From Gammaproteobacteria bacterium (lineage in GTDB: Bacteria; Pseudomonadota; Gammaproteobacteria; Ga0077536): a stretch of DNA of 62,428 bases. The notes under the pieces are model-generated. The model had not been told where the DNA came from and made no database searches. It saw only the letters and a list, made by a program, of their open reading frames with translations. The number at the start of each line of letters is the position of its first letter. The stretch's first letter is position 1. Position numbers and translations under genes: made by a program. Location of the stretch: the NCBI GenBank assembly GCA_016209015.1, contig JACQWY010000064.1, forward strand, positions 1 to 62,428. The letters run 5' to 3'. Positions 42,912-53,023 of the stretch are shown here, piece by piece.

Positions 42912-44495
42912 TCAGAAGTTTACCTGCATCACCTTGTCGACCGCATCCAGCGCGCCGATGCGCTTCAGCGTGTCCGCGCCGAGCGGCTGGGAAATGCCGA
43001 CGACGGCGATCGCGTAGTCCTTGCCGTCCGCGGCGCCGACCTGCATGCGCGTGATGTTCACGCCGGCCCGGCCGAGGATCTCGCCGACCGCCCCGACGAC
43101 GCCCGGGCGATCGGCGTGACGCGTGAGCAGGATCTGGCCGTCGAGCGCGGCCTCGATCGCATAGTCATTGACGCGCACGAGGCGCGGGTGCCGCTCGTCG
43201 AAGAGCGTGCCCTCGAGGCACATCGTGCGGTTGCCGGCCTTGCCGGTCAGCCGCAGCGTCGCGAGATAGTCGCGCGAATCGGGGGAGTTCACTTCCGTCT
43301 TCCGGATGCCCTGGCGGCGCGCGAGCGTCGCCGCGTTCACCCGGTTGACCGGCGTCTCGAGGCGATCCTGCAGGAGGCCGACGAGCGCCTCGCTCGAGAT
43401 GAGGTGCGCCTCGAGGCCCGCGGCGCGGCCGTAGAGCCCCACTTCGAGCGATTCGAGCGGACCTTCGAGCATGAGCCCGAGCAGGCGGCCGAGCCGGCGC
43501 GCGAGCATCATGTAGGGACCGACCTGTTTGAGCTTCTCCGGTGCGACGTTCGGCACGTTGACGGAATTGCGCACTTCGCCGCGGATGAGGAAGGCCGCGA
43601 TCTGATGCGCGATCTCCACGCCGACCGCGGTCTGCGCCTCGTGCGTCGAGGCGCCGAGGTGGGGCGTGAACTGGACCCGCGCGTCGGCGAAGAGCGGCGA
43701 TTCACCCGGCGGCTCCTTCGCGAAGACGTCGAGCGCGGCGCCGGCGAGATGGCCGCCGACGACGGCTGCCGCGAGCGCAGCCTCGTCGACGAGCCCGCCG
43801 CGCGCGCAATTGATGAGCCGCGCGCCCTTCTTCATGAGCTTCAGGCGTGCCGCGGACAGCAGGTTGTTCGTGCCGTCCGTGAGCGGGCAGTGGAGCGTCA
43901 CGTAGTCCGATTCCGCGAGCAGCGCGTCGAGCTCGCGATGTTCCACGTCGTGCTCCGCGAACGTCTGCGGGTTCACGAACGGATCGAAACCGACGACATG
44001 CATGCGCAGCCCCCGGCAGCGATCCGCGACGATGCGCCCGATCGTGCCGAAGCCGACGATGCCGACGGTCTTACCGGAGAGCTCCGCGCCGACGAACTTC
44101 GAGCGTTCCCACCTGCCGCTGCGCACGGAGCGGTCCGCTTCCGGCAGATTGCGCGACAGCGAGAACATGTGGGCGATGGCGAGCTCGGCCGTCGTCGTCG
44201 CATTCGCGTCCGGCGTGTTCAGCACGACGATGCCGCGCTCGGTCGACGCCTCGAGATCGATGTTGTCGACGCCGATGCCGGCGCGGCCGACGACGCGCAG
44301 CTTCTGCGCGGCTGCGAGCAGCGTGCCGCGGATCTTCGTCTCGCTGCGGACGATGATCGCGTCCGCGTCCGCGGCGTGCGGGATCGCGGCGTCGACTTCG
44401 AGGCCCGGCGTGAAGTCGATTTCGAGCTCCGGATACTCTTTGAGTGCGGCGATCCCCTCGGGGGCCAGCTTGTCGGCGACGAAGACTTTGAACAT
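42912..44495 (-). CDS. serA: D-3-phosphoglycerate dehydrogenase
   Basis: This 527-residue long-form PHGDH has the catalytic segment GRAGIGVDNID, the Rossmann loop GFGTIGRIVADRC, the NCARGGLVDE loop with the active-site Arg region, the FTPHLGAST His region and a C-terminal ACT domain (about 455-527) for serine feedback. It catalyses the first committed step of serine synthesis, 3-phosphoglycerate to 3-phosphohydroxypyruvate. It is preceded by serC on the same strand. Length and domain order are normal. Confidence 0.95.
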   Translation of the reverse strand: MFKVFVADKLAPEGIAALKEYPELEIDFTPGLEVDAAIPHAADADAIIVRSETKIRGTLLAAAQKLRVVGRAGIGVDNIDLEASTERGIVVLNTPDANATTTAELAIAHMFSLSRNLPEADRSVRSGRWERSKFVGAELSGKTVGIVGFGTIGRIVADRCRGLRMHVVGFDPFVNPQTFAEHDVEHRELDALLAESDYVTLHCPLTDGTNNLLSAARLKLMKKGARLINCARGGLVDEAALAAAVVGGHLAGAALDVFAKEPPGESPLFADARVQFTPHLGASTHEAQTAVGVEIAHQIAAFLIRGEVRNSVNVPNVAPEKLKQVGPYMMLARRLGRLLGLMLEGPLESLEVGLYGRAAGLEAHLISSEALVGLLQDRLETPVNRVNAATLARRQGIRKTEVNSPDSRDYLATLRLTGKAGNRTMCLEGTLFDERHPRLVRVNDYAIEAALDGQILLTRHADRPGVVGAVGEILGRAGVNITRMQVGAADGKDYAIAVVGISQPLGADTLKRIGALDAVDKVMQVNF

Positions 44496-44604
44496 GCGCG
44501 CTACCCTCTCTGCTTCGGTATGAGGACGTCGTCGCGTCACGGGCGTCGCGACGGGTTCGGCTGTGGGAGTCTCGCGCCGGGCGGGCTGGCCGGCGCGCGT
44601 GTCG

Positions 44605-45768
44605 TCAGGCGGGCGCGACTTCCGAATACGCCCATTCGAGCCATGGCAGGAGCGCCTCGAGATCGGCGGACTCGACGGTCGCACCGCCCCAGAGGCGCAG
44701 TCCCGGCGGCGCGGCGCGATAGGCGCCGACGTCGTATGCCGCCTGCTCGGCGTCGAGCAGGGCCACGATTCTGTCCGTCGTCGCGGCCTGCTGTTTCGCG
44801 TCGAGCGCGGTGAACCACGGCGCCGTGACTTTCAGACAAATCGAGGTGTTCGAGCGCGTCGCGGGATCGGCGGCGAGGAAATCGATCCACGGGGTACGCG
44901 CGACCCAGCTCGCGAGCACGTCGAGATTCTGCTGCGAGCGCGCGATGAGCGCCGGCAGGCCGCCGAGCGATTTCGCCCAGCGCAGCGCGTCGAGATAGTC
45001 CTCGACGCAGAGCATGGACGGCGTATTGATCGTCGCGCCCTCGAAGAGGCCTTCGTCGAGCTTGCCCTTCTTCGCGAGACGGAAGATCTTCGGCAGCGGC
45101 CGTGGCGGCGTATACGTCGTGAGACGTTCGGCGGCACGCGGGCTCAGGATGATGACGCCGTGCGCGCCTTCGCCGCCCAGCACTTTCTGCCAGGAGAACG
45201 TCACGACGTCGAGCTTGCTCCACGGGAGATCCATGGCGAAAGCCGCGGACGTCGCGTCGCAGATCGTGAGGCCGGCGCGATCGTCCGGGATGAACTGTCC
45301 ATCGGGCAGCTTCACGCCCGAGGTCGTGCCGTTCCAGACGAACACGACGTCGCGCGAGAAATCGAGCTTGCCGAGATCGGGCAGCGCGCCGTAATCCGCT
45401 TCGAAGACGCGCGCCTCGCCGAGCGCGAGGCTCTCGACGATGTCCTGCACCCATTCACCGCCGAAGCTCTCCCAGGCCATCACGTCGACGCCGCGCGCGC
45501 CGAGCAGGCTCCACAGCGCCATTTCGACGGCGCCCGTGTCGGACGCCGGCACGATGCCGATGCGATAGTCCGCGGGCACGCCGAGCACTTCGCGTGTGAG
45601 ATCGATCGCCGCTTTCAGACGCGCCTTGCCGGGCTTCGAGCGGTGCGAACGGCCGACGAGCGCGGCATCGAGGCTCGCGGTCGACCAGCCCGGACGTTTC
45701 GGGCAGGGGCCGGAGGAGAAACACGGATTGCGAGGCTTCACCGACGGTCTAGGCATCTTGCCGCTCAT
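44605..45768 (-). CDS. serC: Phosphoserine aminotransferase
   Basis: This 387-residue PLP fold-type I aminotransferase has the Schiff-base lysine in [14 protein letters not shown] and the CDATSAAF aspartate loop. It resembles the TIGR01365-like branch rather than the E. coli SerC. It converts 3-phosphohydroxypyruvate to phosphoserine with glutamate. Adjacent serA, 109 bp downstream, supports the call. Start chosen at MSGKMPRP. Confidence 0.9.
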   Translation of the reverse strand: MSGKMPRPSVKPRNPCFSSGPCPKRPGWSTASLDAALVGRSHRSKPGKARLKAAIDLTREVLGVPADYRIGIVPASDTGAVEMALWSLLGARGVDVMAWESFGGEWVQDIVESLALGEARVFEADYGALPDLGKLDFSRDVVFVWNGTTSGVKLPDGQFIPDDRAGLTICDATSAAFAMDLPWSKLDVVTFSWQKVLGGEGAHGVIILSPRAAERLTTYTPPRPLPKIFRLAKKGKLDEGLFEGATINTPSMLCVEDYLDALRWAKSLGGLPALIARSQQNLDVLASWVARTPWIDFLAADPATRSNTSICLKVTAPWFTALDAKQQAATTDRIVALLDAEQAAYDVGAYRAAPPGLRLWGGATVESADLEALLPWLEWAYSEVAPA

Positions 45769-45934
45769 GCCATTTCCTTCCGATTCGGATTGAGGGAGGC
45801 CGGCATTCTACTGGGGCGGGGGGTGATTGCAATCGGCCGGACGGGGCTTGCGGCCGGCGTCTGGAACGTGCGTGATCGAGGTCAGGAAACGGGCCCGCGA
45901 CCGCAGACCCGTGCGGCTTTCCGGGGCGCGGCGC

Positions 45935-47908
45935 TCAGCCGCCGTTGCCCTGCTGATGGCCGGCGCGCAGGTCGAAGCTGCCGAGCTGATCGCGCAGCGT
46001 CTTGCGCATGTCCTCGACCTGGCGGTAGAGCGCGTTCGCGGCCTGCACCTTCTCCTCGAACTGCTTGCGCGCGACCTGCAACTGCGCCTTCTGCTCGGTG
46101 ATCTTGTTCGCGAGCGCCATGAGCTTCTTGTAGTTCTCGCGGAGCATCATCTCTTTCTTGCGGTACTGCTGCTCGTAGCGCTGCTTGAGCTGCGTGTCGC
46201 GATTCTTCACTTCGGCGATCGCCATCTGCCGCAGGCGCTGGATCTTGTCGCCGTGGCGACGCTCCATCGCCATGCCGCGATTCGTGATCTCGCCGTCGAT
46301 GTGCTCGCGCAGACGCTGTTCGAAATCCGCGAGCAGGCGGCGCAGCGCGTCGCCCGCGGGATTCGCGAAGCTGCCGCTGTTCGAGACCGGCAGACGCTCG
46401 TTGCGTTCGACGGGTTTCACGGTGCGCGACAGCGGGGACTCGGGTTCCTGGTTCATGATGCGATCCATGACGGCGCCGACGCCGGCGAGGATGACATCCG
46501 GCGTCATCGAGGGTGAAGTCTTGGTGAGCGGACCGGTGCGTTCCGGCAGCGCGGCCTGGGTCTCGTCGATTTCGTCGATGAGGTTCGCGAGGTTCACCCC
46601 GGTCTTCGTCTCCGCGTAGGCCTCGACGGGCACGCGGCGCTGCATGGCTTCCTCGGCTTCACTCGTGCCGTAGAGACGGTCGATGCGATCGATCGTCGAT
46701 TCGAGTGTGTTCACGGGCGGTTCGTTCGGGGCCATCTGAGGTTCCTTGTCTACGTTTTCTCGTGTCGTCGATCCGGAAACGGGCTCACCGGTCGGGAAGT
46801 CTAGCACTTTGCTTTCCACCGGCTCAGCTTCGGGCGGGCCGAGCGCGATGTCCGGATGCCGGGCGATCAGCGACATCACCGGCTCGTCGAGATAGCGCGC
46901 CGCGAAGCCGCGCTCGATGAGCAGGAAGGCGCCGATCGCCGCCTGGGCAGGGTCCGTCGCACACACGACGTAGGGTTGGTCGCGGTGCAGGCGTCCGTAT
47001 TGAATGCGGAGCACGTTCAGCGGCAGGTTGCGGCTGTTGCGCAGCGTGTTCCGGGCATAGTCCTCGGGATAGCGCATGTCGAGCCAGCGCGCCTCGCCTT
47101 CCGCCGCCGCCGCGATCGCCGCTTCACCGCTCAGGCCCTGCAACAGGGGCTTGCGGATCAGGACGTCGAAATCGAGCTTGTGCATGCGCATGAGCCGGCC
47201 GTCGGAGAGCATGGTGACGGTGGCATTGCGCGGCTGGCCGGAGATCAGCGCGTCCTCGCCGAAGGCTTCGCCCGGGCCGAGATCCGCGAGGTGGATGCCG
47301 CTCTTGCGATCGATGTCGCGCGTGACCTCGCAGGAGCCCTGTTCGATGATGTAGAAGTAATCGCCCGGCGAGCCCTGCTTCACGATGACGTCGTCGTGGC
47401 TCACGGCGATCTCCTCGAGGGCCGTGAACACGCGCTGGATGTTCGTCGCCGGCAGCGCCGCGAAGAGCGGCGACTGCAGCATGCGGATCATCCAGTTCGA
47501 GGAAACTTCCGCCGCGATCTCGCTGACCTCGAGCTCCTTCGCGCCGGCCGCGCCGGGATTCTGTTCGACCGCGCGTTCGACTTCGTCGCGGCGGAAGCGC
47601 GCGACCGTGCAATGGCTGAGCGCGCGCACGGTGTGCTGCTTGCGGCCCGGTGCGTCGATCGCCCGGTGGCCGGCCCGGCTCGCCGCCGACACCTGGTGGA
47701 CGACCTTGCCGTTCCACAGCAGTTCCGCTTCGCCGTCGAGCAGGTAGTGGACGTAATCGTCCTTCTGACCCTGGGTGTAGATGATTTCCCCGGCGAGCAC
47801 CGGCAAGACCTCGGCCGCCTCGATCAGCGTGCGCTGGACTTCCGGGATCAGGCGATTGATGGGAACCAGGGCGCGTAGCGCGCCGTCCCGGTCCAGGCGT
47901 TTCGACAT
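45935..47908 (-). CDS. Double cNMP-binding / rhodanese / coiled-coil protein
   Basis: This 657-residue protein has an unusual domain order. A degenerate cNMP-like domain is at about 15-130, and a second at about 145-260 whose phosphate-binding cassette is intact (FGEDALISGQPRNATV, with Glu and Arg). A rhodanese domain at about 270-345 has Cys316 in VVCATDPAQ at the active-loop position. A low-complexity stretch (about 355-530) leads to a charged coiled coil (about 540-640). It might sense cyclic nucleotides and relay through sulfur chemistry or scaffolding. The start at 47908 follows the domain boundary; a sigma70-like promoter lies upstream. Confidence 0.75.
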   Translation of the reverse strand: MSKRLDRDGALRALVPINRLIPEVQRTLIEAAEVLPVLAGEIIYTQGQKDDYVHYLLDGEAELLWNGKVVHQVSAASRAGHRAIDAPGRKQHTVRALSHCTVARFRRDEVERAVEQNPGAAGAKELEVSEIAAEVSSNWMIRMLQSPLFAALPATNIQRVFTALEEIAVSHDDVIVKQGSPGDYFYIIEQGSCEVTRDIDRKSGIHLADLGPGEAFGEDALISGQPRNATVTMLSDGRLMRMHKLDFDVLIRKPLLQGLSGEAAIAAAAEGEARWLDMRYPEDYARNTLRNSRNLPLNVLRIQYGRLHRDQPYVVCATDPAQAAIGAFLLIERGFAARYLDEPVMSLIARHPDIALGPPEAEPVESKVLDFPTGEPVSGSTTRENVDKEPQMAPNEPPVNTLESTIDRIDRLYGTSEAEEAMQRRVPVEAYAETKTGVNLANLIDEIDETQAALPERTGPLTKTSPSMTPDVILAGVGAVMDRIMNQEPESPLSRTVKPVERNERLPVSNSGSFANPAGDALRRLLADFEQRLREHIDGEITNRGMAMERRHGDKIQRLRQMAIAEVKNRDTQLKQRYEQQYRKKEMMLRENYKKLMALANKITEQKAQLQVARKQFEEKVQAANALYRQVEDMRKTLRDQLGSFDLRAGHQQGNGG

Positions 47909-47988
47909 TGCAGATCCTTCTCCTCCGTCACCCCGGGCCGGGCGCGACGGCGCAAGTGGCTGGTGCCGTTTCTTCTTGCTTTGCATGA

Positions 47989-48018
47989 ACTATAAGGCCT
48001 GAGTTCCTGTTCGCTCAA
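47989..48018 (-). promoter_or_regulatory. Predicted promoter of the cNMP/rhodanese gene
   Basis: On the minus strand TTGAGC (48018-48013) and TATAGT (47994-47989) are 18 bp apart, about 80 bp upstream of the start codon. The region between 47909 and 48082 is otherwise featureless. Sequence inference only. Confidence 0.4.
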
Positions 48019-48082
48019 GGCAAGGCAATTCGCTCAACAATGCTTTGCGCGACGGGAACCGCTTCGGTTCAGAGCGCCGCCT

Positions 48083-51000
48083 TCAGTGGAAATCCCGCGA
48101 CTCCGTGCTGAGCCGGCCGAGCAGTCCGGAGTAGTCGAAGAGCCGGCGCGCGACGACGTGCACGACCTCGCCGTCGCGCTGCACTTCGCCGGCCGCGCCC
48201 ATCAACCGGGCCCCGAGCAGCTCGCGGCGCTGGCTGTCGACGAGGCTCGACCAGACGATGAGATTGATGCTGCCCGTCTCGTCCTCGAGCGTGACGAAGA
48301 CGACGCCCGTCGCCGTGCCCGGCCGCTGGCGGGTGATGACGAGGCCGGCCGTGCGCACCGCCGTGCCGTGCGCGCTCGCGGCGATGTCGGCCGCGGACAG
48401 GCAGCGCAGCCGGGCGAGCCGCCGCCGGAGCAACGCGAGCGGATGGCGGCCGGTCGAGAGGCCGAGGCGCGCGTAGTCGGCGACGATGTTCTCGCCTTCG
48501 CGCGGCACGCGTAAGAGCGGCGTCGCCTCGCGCACTTCCGCCGGTCCGAGCACGGGCAGCGCGGCCTCGACGCCGAGCGCGGCCCACGCCGCCTGGTGGC
48601 GATCGCCGGCGAGCCCGGCGAGCGCGCCGCCCTCGGCGAGGAGCTTGATCGCGCCGCGATCGAGCGCCGCACGGCGTGCGAGATCCGCCGTGCTCGTGTA
48701 GGGCTGCGTCGCGCGCGCCGCGACGAGCCGGGCCGCCGCCGCTGCGGGAAAACCCTTCACCAGCCCGAGACCGAGCCGGAGCGCCGGCCCGTCCGCCGCG
48801 GGCTCGAGCGTCGAATCCCAGTCGCTCGCGCGGACGTCGACCGGCCGCACCTCGACGCCGTGCCGCCGCGCGTCCTGCACGAGCTGCGAGGGCGCGTAGA
48901 AGCCGAGCGGCTGGCTGTTCAGGAGCGCGCAGGTGAAGAGCGCCGGATGATGGCATTTGAACCACGACGAGAAGTAGGCGAGCAGCGCGAAGCTCGCGGC
49001 GTGCGACTCCGGGAAGCCGTATTCGCCGAAGCCCTGGATCTGGTTGAAGATGCGCTCCGCGAACTCCTCCGTGTAGCCGCGCGTGCGCATGCCGGTGAGC
49101 AGCTTCTCGCGGAAGGGTTCGAGCGCGCCGCCCTTCTTCCAGCGCGCCATCGAACGCCGCAGGTGATCGGCCTCGCCCGGCGTGAAACCCGCCGCGACCA
49201 TCGCGAGCTTGATCACCTGCTCCTGGAACAGCGGCACGCCGAGCGTGCGTTCGAGCACGCCGCGCACCTCCTCGCTCGGATAGCTCACGTCCTCCTCGCC
49301 GTGACGCCGGCGCAGATAGGGATGGACCATCTCGCCCTGGATCGGTCCCGGCCGGATGATCGCGACCTCGATGACGAGATCGTAGTAACAGGCCGGGCGC
49401 AGCCGCGGCAGCATCGCCATCTGCGCGCGCGATTCGATCTGGAAGACGCCGACCGTGTCGGCGCGTTGGATCATGGCGTAGGTCGGACGATCGTCGGGCG
49501 GGATTTGATCGAGCGTGAACGGGCGGCCGAGCTGCCCGGCATGCAGATCGCAGGCGCGGCGCAGCGCGCTCAACATGCCGAGGCAGAGGCAATCGACCTT
49601 GAGCAAACCGAGCGTATCCAGATCGTCCTTGTCCCACTGGATGACGGTGCGCTCCGGCATCGCGGCGTTCTCGATCGGCACGATCGCCTCGAGCGCGCCG
49701 TCGGCGATGACGAAACCGCCGACGTGCTGCGAGAGATGGCGCGGAAAGCCGACGAGCGCGACGACGAGCGCGACGAGCCGCCGCACGAGCGGCTGCGCGG
49801 GATCGAAGCCCGCTTCGCGCAGACGCGCCGGGATCTCGGAGCGGTCGTCCCACCAATAGACGTTCTTCGCGAGCCTGTCGACCTGCTCGAGGCTGAAGCC
49901 GAGCGCCTTGCCGACGTCACGCAGCGCGCTGCGCGGCTTGTAGGTGATGACGGTCGCGGCGAGCGCGGCACGATGCCGGCCGTATTTCGCATAGACGTAC
50001 TGGATCACCTCCTCGCGCCGCTCGTGCTCGAAATCGACGTCGATGTCCGGCGGCTCGTTGCGCTCGCGCGAGAGGAAGCGTTCGAACAGCATCTGCATGC
50101 GCGCCGGATCGACCTCGGTGATGCCGAGACAGAAGCACACCGCCGAGTTCGCGGCCGAGCCGCGGCCCTGGCAGAGGATGCCGCGGCTGCGCGCGAAGGC
50201 CACGATGTCGTGGACGGTGAGGAAGAAGGCCTCGTAGCCGAGCTCGGCGATGAGCGCGAGCTCGTGCTCGATCTGCGCGCGCACCGCGGCCGAGACGCCC
50301 CGCGGCCAGCGTCGGGCCATGCCGCGTTCCGTGAGCGTGCGCAGCCAGGCCGTCGGCGTCTTGCCGGCGGGGACGATTTCGCGCGGATATTCGTAGCGGA
50401 GCTCCGCGAGCGTGAAGCGGCAGCGCGCAGCGATGCGCACGCTCTCCTCCAGCAGCCGCGGCGGATAGAGCCGCGCGAGATGCGGACGCGGGCGCAGATG
50501 ACGCTCGCCGTTCGGGAAGACGAGCGCTGCCGCCTCCTCGAGCGTGCGCCCCTCGCGGATCGCCGTCAGCACGTCGGCGAGCGGCCGGCGCGCGCGCTCG
50601 TGCATGTGCACGCCGCCGCAGGCGACGAGCGGCAGGCCCGCGTCCGCACCGAGACGTTCGAAGCAGGCGAGCCGGGTGCGATCGCCGCCGTCGAGCAGCC
50701 TGCTGAAACCGATCCACGCCCGCTCCGGGAAGCGCGCCGCGAGCCACGCGGCATCGGCCGGCGCGGGCACGGCGTCGGGCATCCACAGCACGAGCACGTG
50801 GTCGAGCACGTCGAGATCCGCGCGCGTCAGACGATAGCTGCCCTTCTCTGCGCGTCGTCTCCCGCGCGTGACGAGCCGCGAGAGCTCGGCATAGGCCGCG
50901 GCATCGGGCGCGAGCAGGACGAGCGTAAGTCCGTCCTCGAGCCGGAGCTCGGTGCCGATGACGAGCGGCAGCCCGACTTCCTGCGCCGCGACGTGCGCCC

Positions 51001-51163
51001 GCACGACGCCCGCGAGCGAGCACTCGTCCGTCAGCGCGAGCGCGCGATAGCCGAGCGCGTGGGCGCTGCGGACGAGCTCCTCGGGGTGCGAGGCACCGCG
51101 CAGGAAACTGAAGTTGCTGAGGCAATACAATTCGGCATAGGCCGGGACGGCGCGGGCATTCAT
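48083..51163 (-). CDS. dnaE2: Error-prone DNA polymerase DnaE2
   Basis: This 1026-residue C-family polymerase has an N-terminal PHP domain (about 10-200, starting YAELYCLSNFSFLRGAS), the catalytic aspartates in EPPDIDVDFEHERREEV, a thumb/fingers region and a C-terminal OB fold (VFVTLEDETGSINLIVW). The family carries out damage-induced translesion synthesis, usually with ImuA and ImuB. Those partners are not adjacent here. A LexA box lies 27 bp upstream, and GGAG precedes the ATG. The length is normal for DnaE2. Confidence 0.92.
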   Translation of the reverse strand: MNARAVPAYAELYCLSNFSFLRGASHPEELVRSAHALGYRALALTDECSLAGVVRAHVAAQEVGLPLVIGTELRLEDGLTLVLLAPDAAAYAELSRLVTRGRRRAEKGSYRLTRADLDVLDHVLVLWMPDAVPAPADAAWLAARFPERAWIGFSRLLDGGDRTRLACFERLGADAGLPLVACGGVHMHERARRPLADVLTAIREGRTLEEAAALVFPNGERHLRPRPHLARLYPPRLLEESVRIAARCRFTLAELRYEYPREIVPAGKTPTAWLRTLTERGMARRWPRGVSAAVRAQIEHELALIAELGYEAFFLTVHDIVAFARSRGILCQGRGSAANSAVCFCLGITEVDPARMQMLFERFLSRERNEPPDIDVDFEHERREEVIQYVYAKYGRHRAALAATVITYKPRSALRDVGKALGFSLEQVDRLAKNVYWWDDRSEIPARLREAGFDPAQPLVRRLVALVVALVGFPRHLSQHVGGFVIADGALEAIVPIENAAMPERTVIQWDKDDLDTLGLLKVDCLCLGMLSALRRACDLHAGQLGRPFTLDQIPPDDRPTYAMIQRADTVGVFQIESRAQMAMLPRLRPACYYDLVIEVAIIRPGPIQGEMVHPYLRRRHGEEDVSYPSEEVRGVLERTLGVPLFQEQVIKLAMVAAGFTPGEADHLRRSMARWKKGGALEPFREKLLTGMRTRGYTEEFAERIFNQIQGFGEYGFPESHAASFALLAYFSSWFKCHHPALFTCALLNSQPLGFYAPSQLVQDARRHGVEVRPVDVRASDWDSTLEPAADGPALRLGLGLVKGFPAAAAARLVAARATQPYTSTADLARRAALDRGAIKLLAEGGALAGLAGDRHQAAWAALGVEAALPVLGPAEVREATPLLRVPREGENIVADYARLGLSTGRHPLALLRRRLARLRCLSAADIAASAHGTAVRTAGLVITRQRPGTATGVVFVTLEDETGSINLIVWSSLVDSQRRELLGARLMGAAGEVQRDGEVVHVVARRLFDYSGLLGRLSTESRDFH

Positions 51164-51189
51164 GAGTCTCCATGGGCATCGGGCGTTAT

Positions 51190-51205
51190 CTGTATATCCA
51201 TACAG
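51190..51205 (-). promoter_or_regulatory. LexA (SOS) box upstream of dnaE2
   Basis: The palindrome CTGTATATCCATACAG matches the E. coli-type LexA consensus CTGT-N8-ACAG. It sits 27-42 bp upstream of the dnaE2 start, as expected for SOS control. The divergent small exported protein starts 80 bp away on the other side and might share the operator. Confidence 0.8.
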
Positions 51206-51284
51206 TAGACCGCCGCCCGCGGGCCTTCAAGAAGCGCCGCGTGCCGGCCGACACCACGAGAGCATCCCCGCGGAGGCCGCCGCC

Positions 51285-51719
51285 ATGTCGAGACACCCGA
51301 TACTCCTCTTTCCCCTGCTCCTCGCGGCCGCGCTGCCGGCCGCGGCCGAGCTCGATGCCGATCAGCTCGCGCTCGCCGCTCAGCAGTTCGCCGTCGATCG
51401 CGCCCATGATGCGCGCCGCCTGCTCGTCGGCCCGCAGCAGCCGCACGTCGCGCCGATCGCGGCGACCGAGACCTGCGAATCGCTGTACGCGCGCCGGCTC
51501 GAGATCATGCGGGCACAACTGAACCACCGGCCCACGTTCTACAACGACCCGCGGAATTCGTTCGCCATCGTCGTCGGCACGATCTTCGAGCCGGCCTATT
51601 TCACGCTCGCCTACACCGGCCTCACCGGCTACACGGACCGCCTGCACAAGACCGAGATGACGGCCGAGCTCGACGCGCTCCGCTACGCCTCGGCCGAGCG
51701 TCACTGCTTCGTCTACTGA
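51285..51719 (+). CDS. Small exported hypothetical protein
   Basis: This 144-residue protein starts with a signal peptide (about 1-21, core LLFPLLLAAALPAAAE). The mature region contains a YARRLEIMRAQLNHRPTFY segment and two cysteines, near residues 65 and 142. I do not recognise a family. The Shine-Dalgarno CGGAGG precedes the ATG. It is divergent from dnaE2, so SOS regulation is possible but unproven. Confidence 0.65.
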   Translation: MSRHPILLFPLLLAAALPAAAELDADQLALAAQQFAVDRAHDARRLLVGPQQPHVAPIAATETCESLYARRLEIMRAQLNHRPTFYNDPRNSFAIVVGTIFEPAYFTLAYTGLTGYTDRLHKTEMTAELDALRYASAERHCFVY

Positions 51720-51832
51720 CCGCCTCCCGCGGCGGCGCCCGGCATGGCCAGGGCGCCGTCACGGGGTTATCATGCGCCCCTCCGCCGCGCCCGCCGCGGC
51801 ACGTGTAAACCCTCAATCGGCAACGGAATACC

Positions 51833-53023
51833 ATGTTCGAAACCCTCAAAGCGCTAGCCCCGGATCCCATCCTGGGCCTCATGGCCGCGTATCGCGCGGA
51901 CCCGAATCCGAAGAAAGTCGACCTCGGCGTCGGCGTCTACAAGGACGAGACCGGCAACACGCCGATCCTCGAGACGGTGAAACAGGGTGAGGCCCTGTAT
52001 CGCGCGGCGGAGACGAGCAAGACCTACGTCGGCCCGCCCGGCGATCCGGATTTCGATCGCGGCATGGAGCAGCTCATCTTCGGGGCCGATCATCCGGCGC
52101 TGACCGGGGATCGCCTGCGCACGGTGCAGGCACCGGGTGGCTGCGGCGCGCTGCGCGTCGCCGCCGCGACGCTGAATCGCGCGGCGCCGGGTGCGGCGAT
52201 CTGGGTGCCGGATCCGACGTGGGCGAACCACGTGCCGCTGCTCGGCGACGCGGGGCTCACGATCAAGACCTATCCGTACTACGACGGCGCGACGCAGGGC
52301 CTCAAGGGCGAAGAGATGCTCGCGACGTTCAAGCAGTTGAAGGCCGGCGACCTCGTGCTGCTGCACGGCTGCTGCCACAACCCCTGCGGCGTCGATCTCT
52401 CGCCCGAGCACTGGGACGCGGTCGCGGCACTCGCCGTCGAGCGCGGCTTCACGCCGTTCGTGGACCTCGCCTACCTCGGCCTCGGCAACGGCCTCGAGCA
52501 GGATGCCTACGGCGTGCGCAAGCTCGCCGCGACCGTGCCGGAGATGATCCTCGCGAGCTCCTGCTCGAAGAACTTCGGCCTCTACCGCGAACGCGTCGGC
52601 GCGCTGACCGTGCTCGGCCGCAATACCGCCGAGGCCGAGATCGCCTGGGGCCAGGTGCAGAACGTCGCGCGCGGCATCTACTCCATGCCGCCGAACTACG
52701 GCGGCGCGATCGTCGGGCGCATCCTGAACGACGCGAAGCTCTCCGCGGCGTGGCGCGAGGAGCTCGCCGCGATGCGCGATCGCATCAACGGTCTGCGCGA
52801 TCAGCTCACGCAGAAATTCGCGGCGAAAGTCGGCTCGAACCGCTTCGACTTCATCCGCCGCCAGCTCGGCATGTTCTCGTTCCTGGGACTCGGCAAGGAG
52901 CAGGTCGCGACGCTGAAGGGGCGCTACAGCATCTACATGGTGGACTCGAGCCGCATCAACGTCGCCGGCGTGAACAGCAAGAACATTGACTACTTCGTCG
53001 ACGCGGTCTGCTCGGTGCTCTGA
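51833..53023 (+). CDS. Aromatic/aspartate aminotransferase
   Basis: This 396-residue fold-type I aminotransferase belongs to the AspC/TyrB group. The PLP lysine lies in SSCSKNFGLYRERVG, the Asp-binding loop in PFVDLAYLGLG and the substrate Arg in the SSRINVAG region. It transaminates aspartate or aromatic amino acids with 2-oxoglutarate. Which substrate dominates cannot be decided by eye. The last 38 nt overlap the start of the next gene. Confidence 0.9.
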   Translation: MFETLKALAPDPILGLMAAYRADPNPKKVDLGVGVYKDETGNTPILETVKQGEALYRAAETSKTYVGPPGDPDFDRGMEQLIFGADHPALTGDRLRTVQAPGGCGALRVAAATLNRAAPGAAIWVPDPTWANHVPLLGDAGLTIKTYPYYDGATQGLKGEEMLATFKQLKAGDLVLLHGCCHNPCGVDLSPEHWDAVAALAVERGFTPFVDLAYLGLGNGLEQDAYGVRKLAATVPEMILASSCSKNFGLYRERVGALTVLGRNTAEAEIAWGQVQNVARGIYSMPPNYGGAIVGRILNDAKLSAAWREELAAMRDRINGLRDQLTQKFAAKVGSNRFDFIRRQLGMFSFLGLGKEQVATLKGRYSIYMVDSSRINVAGVNSKNIDYFVDAVCSVL

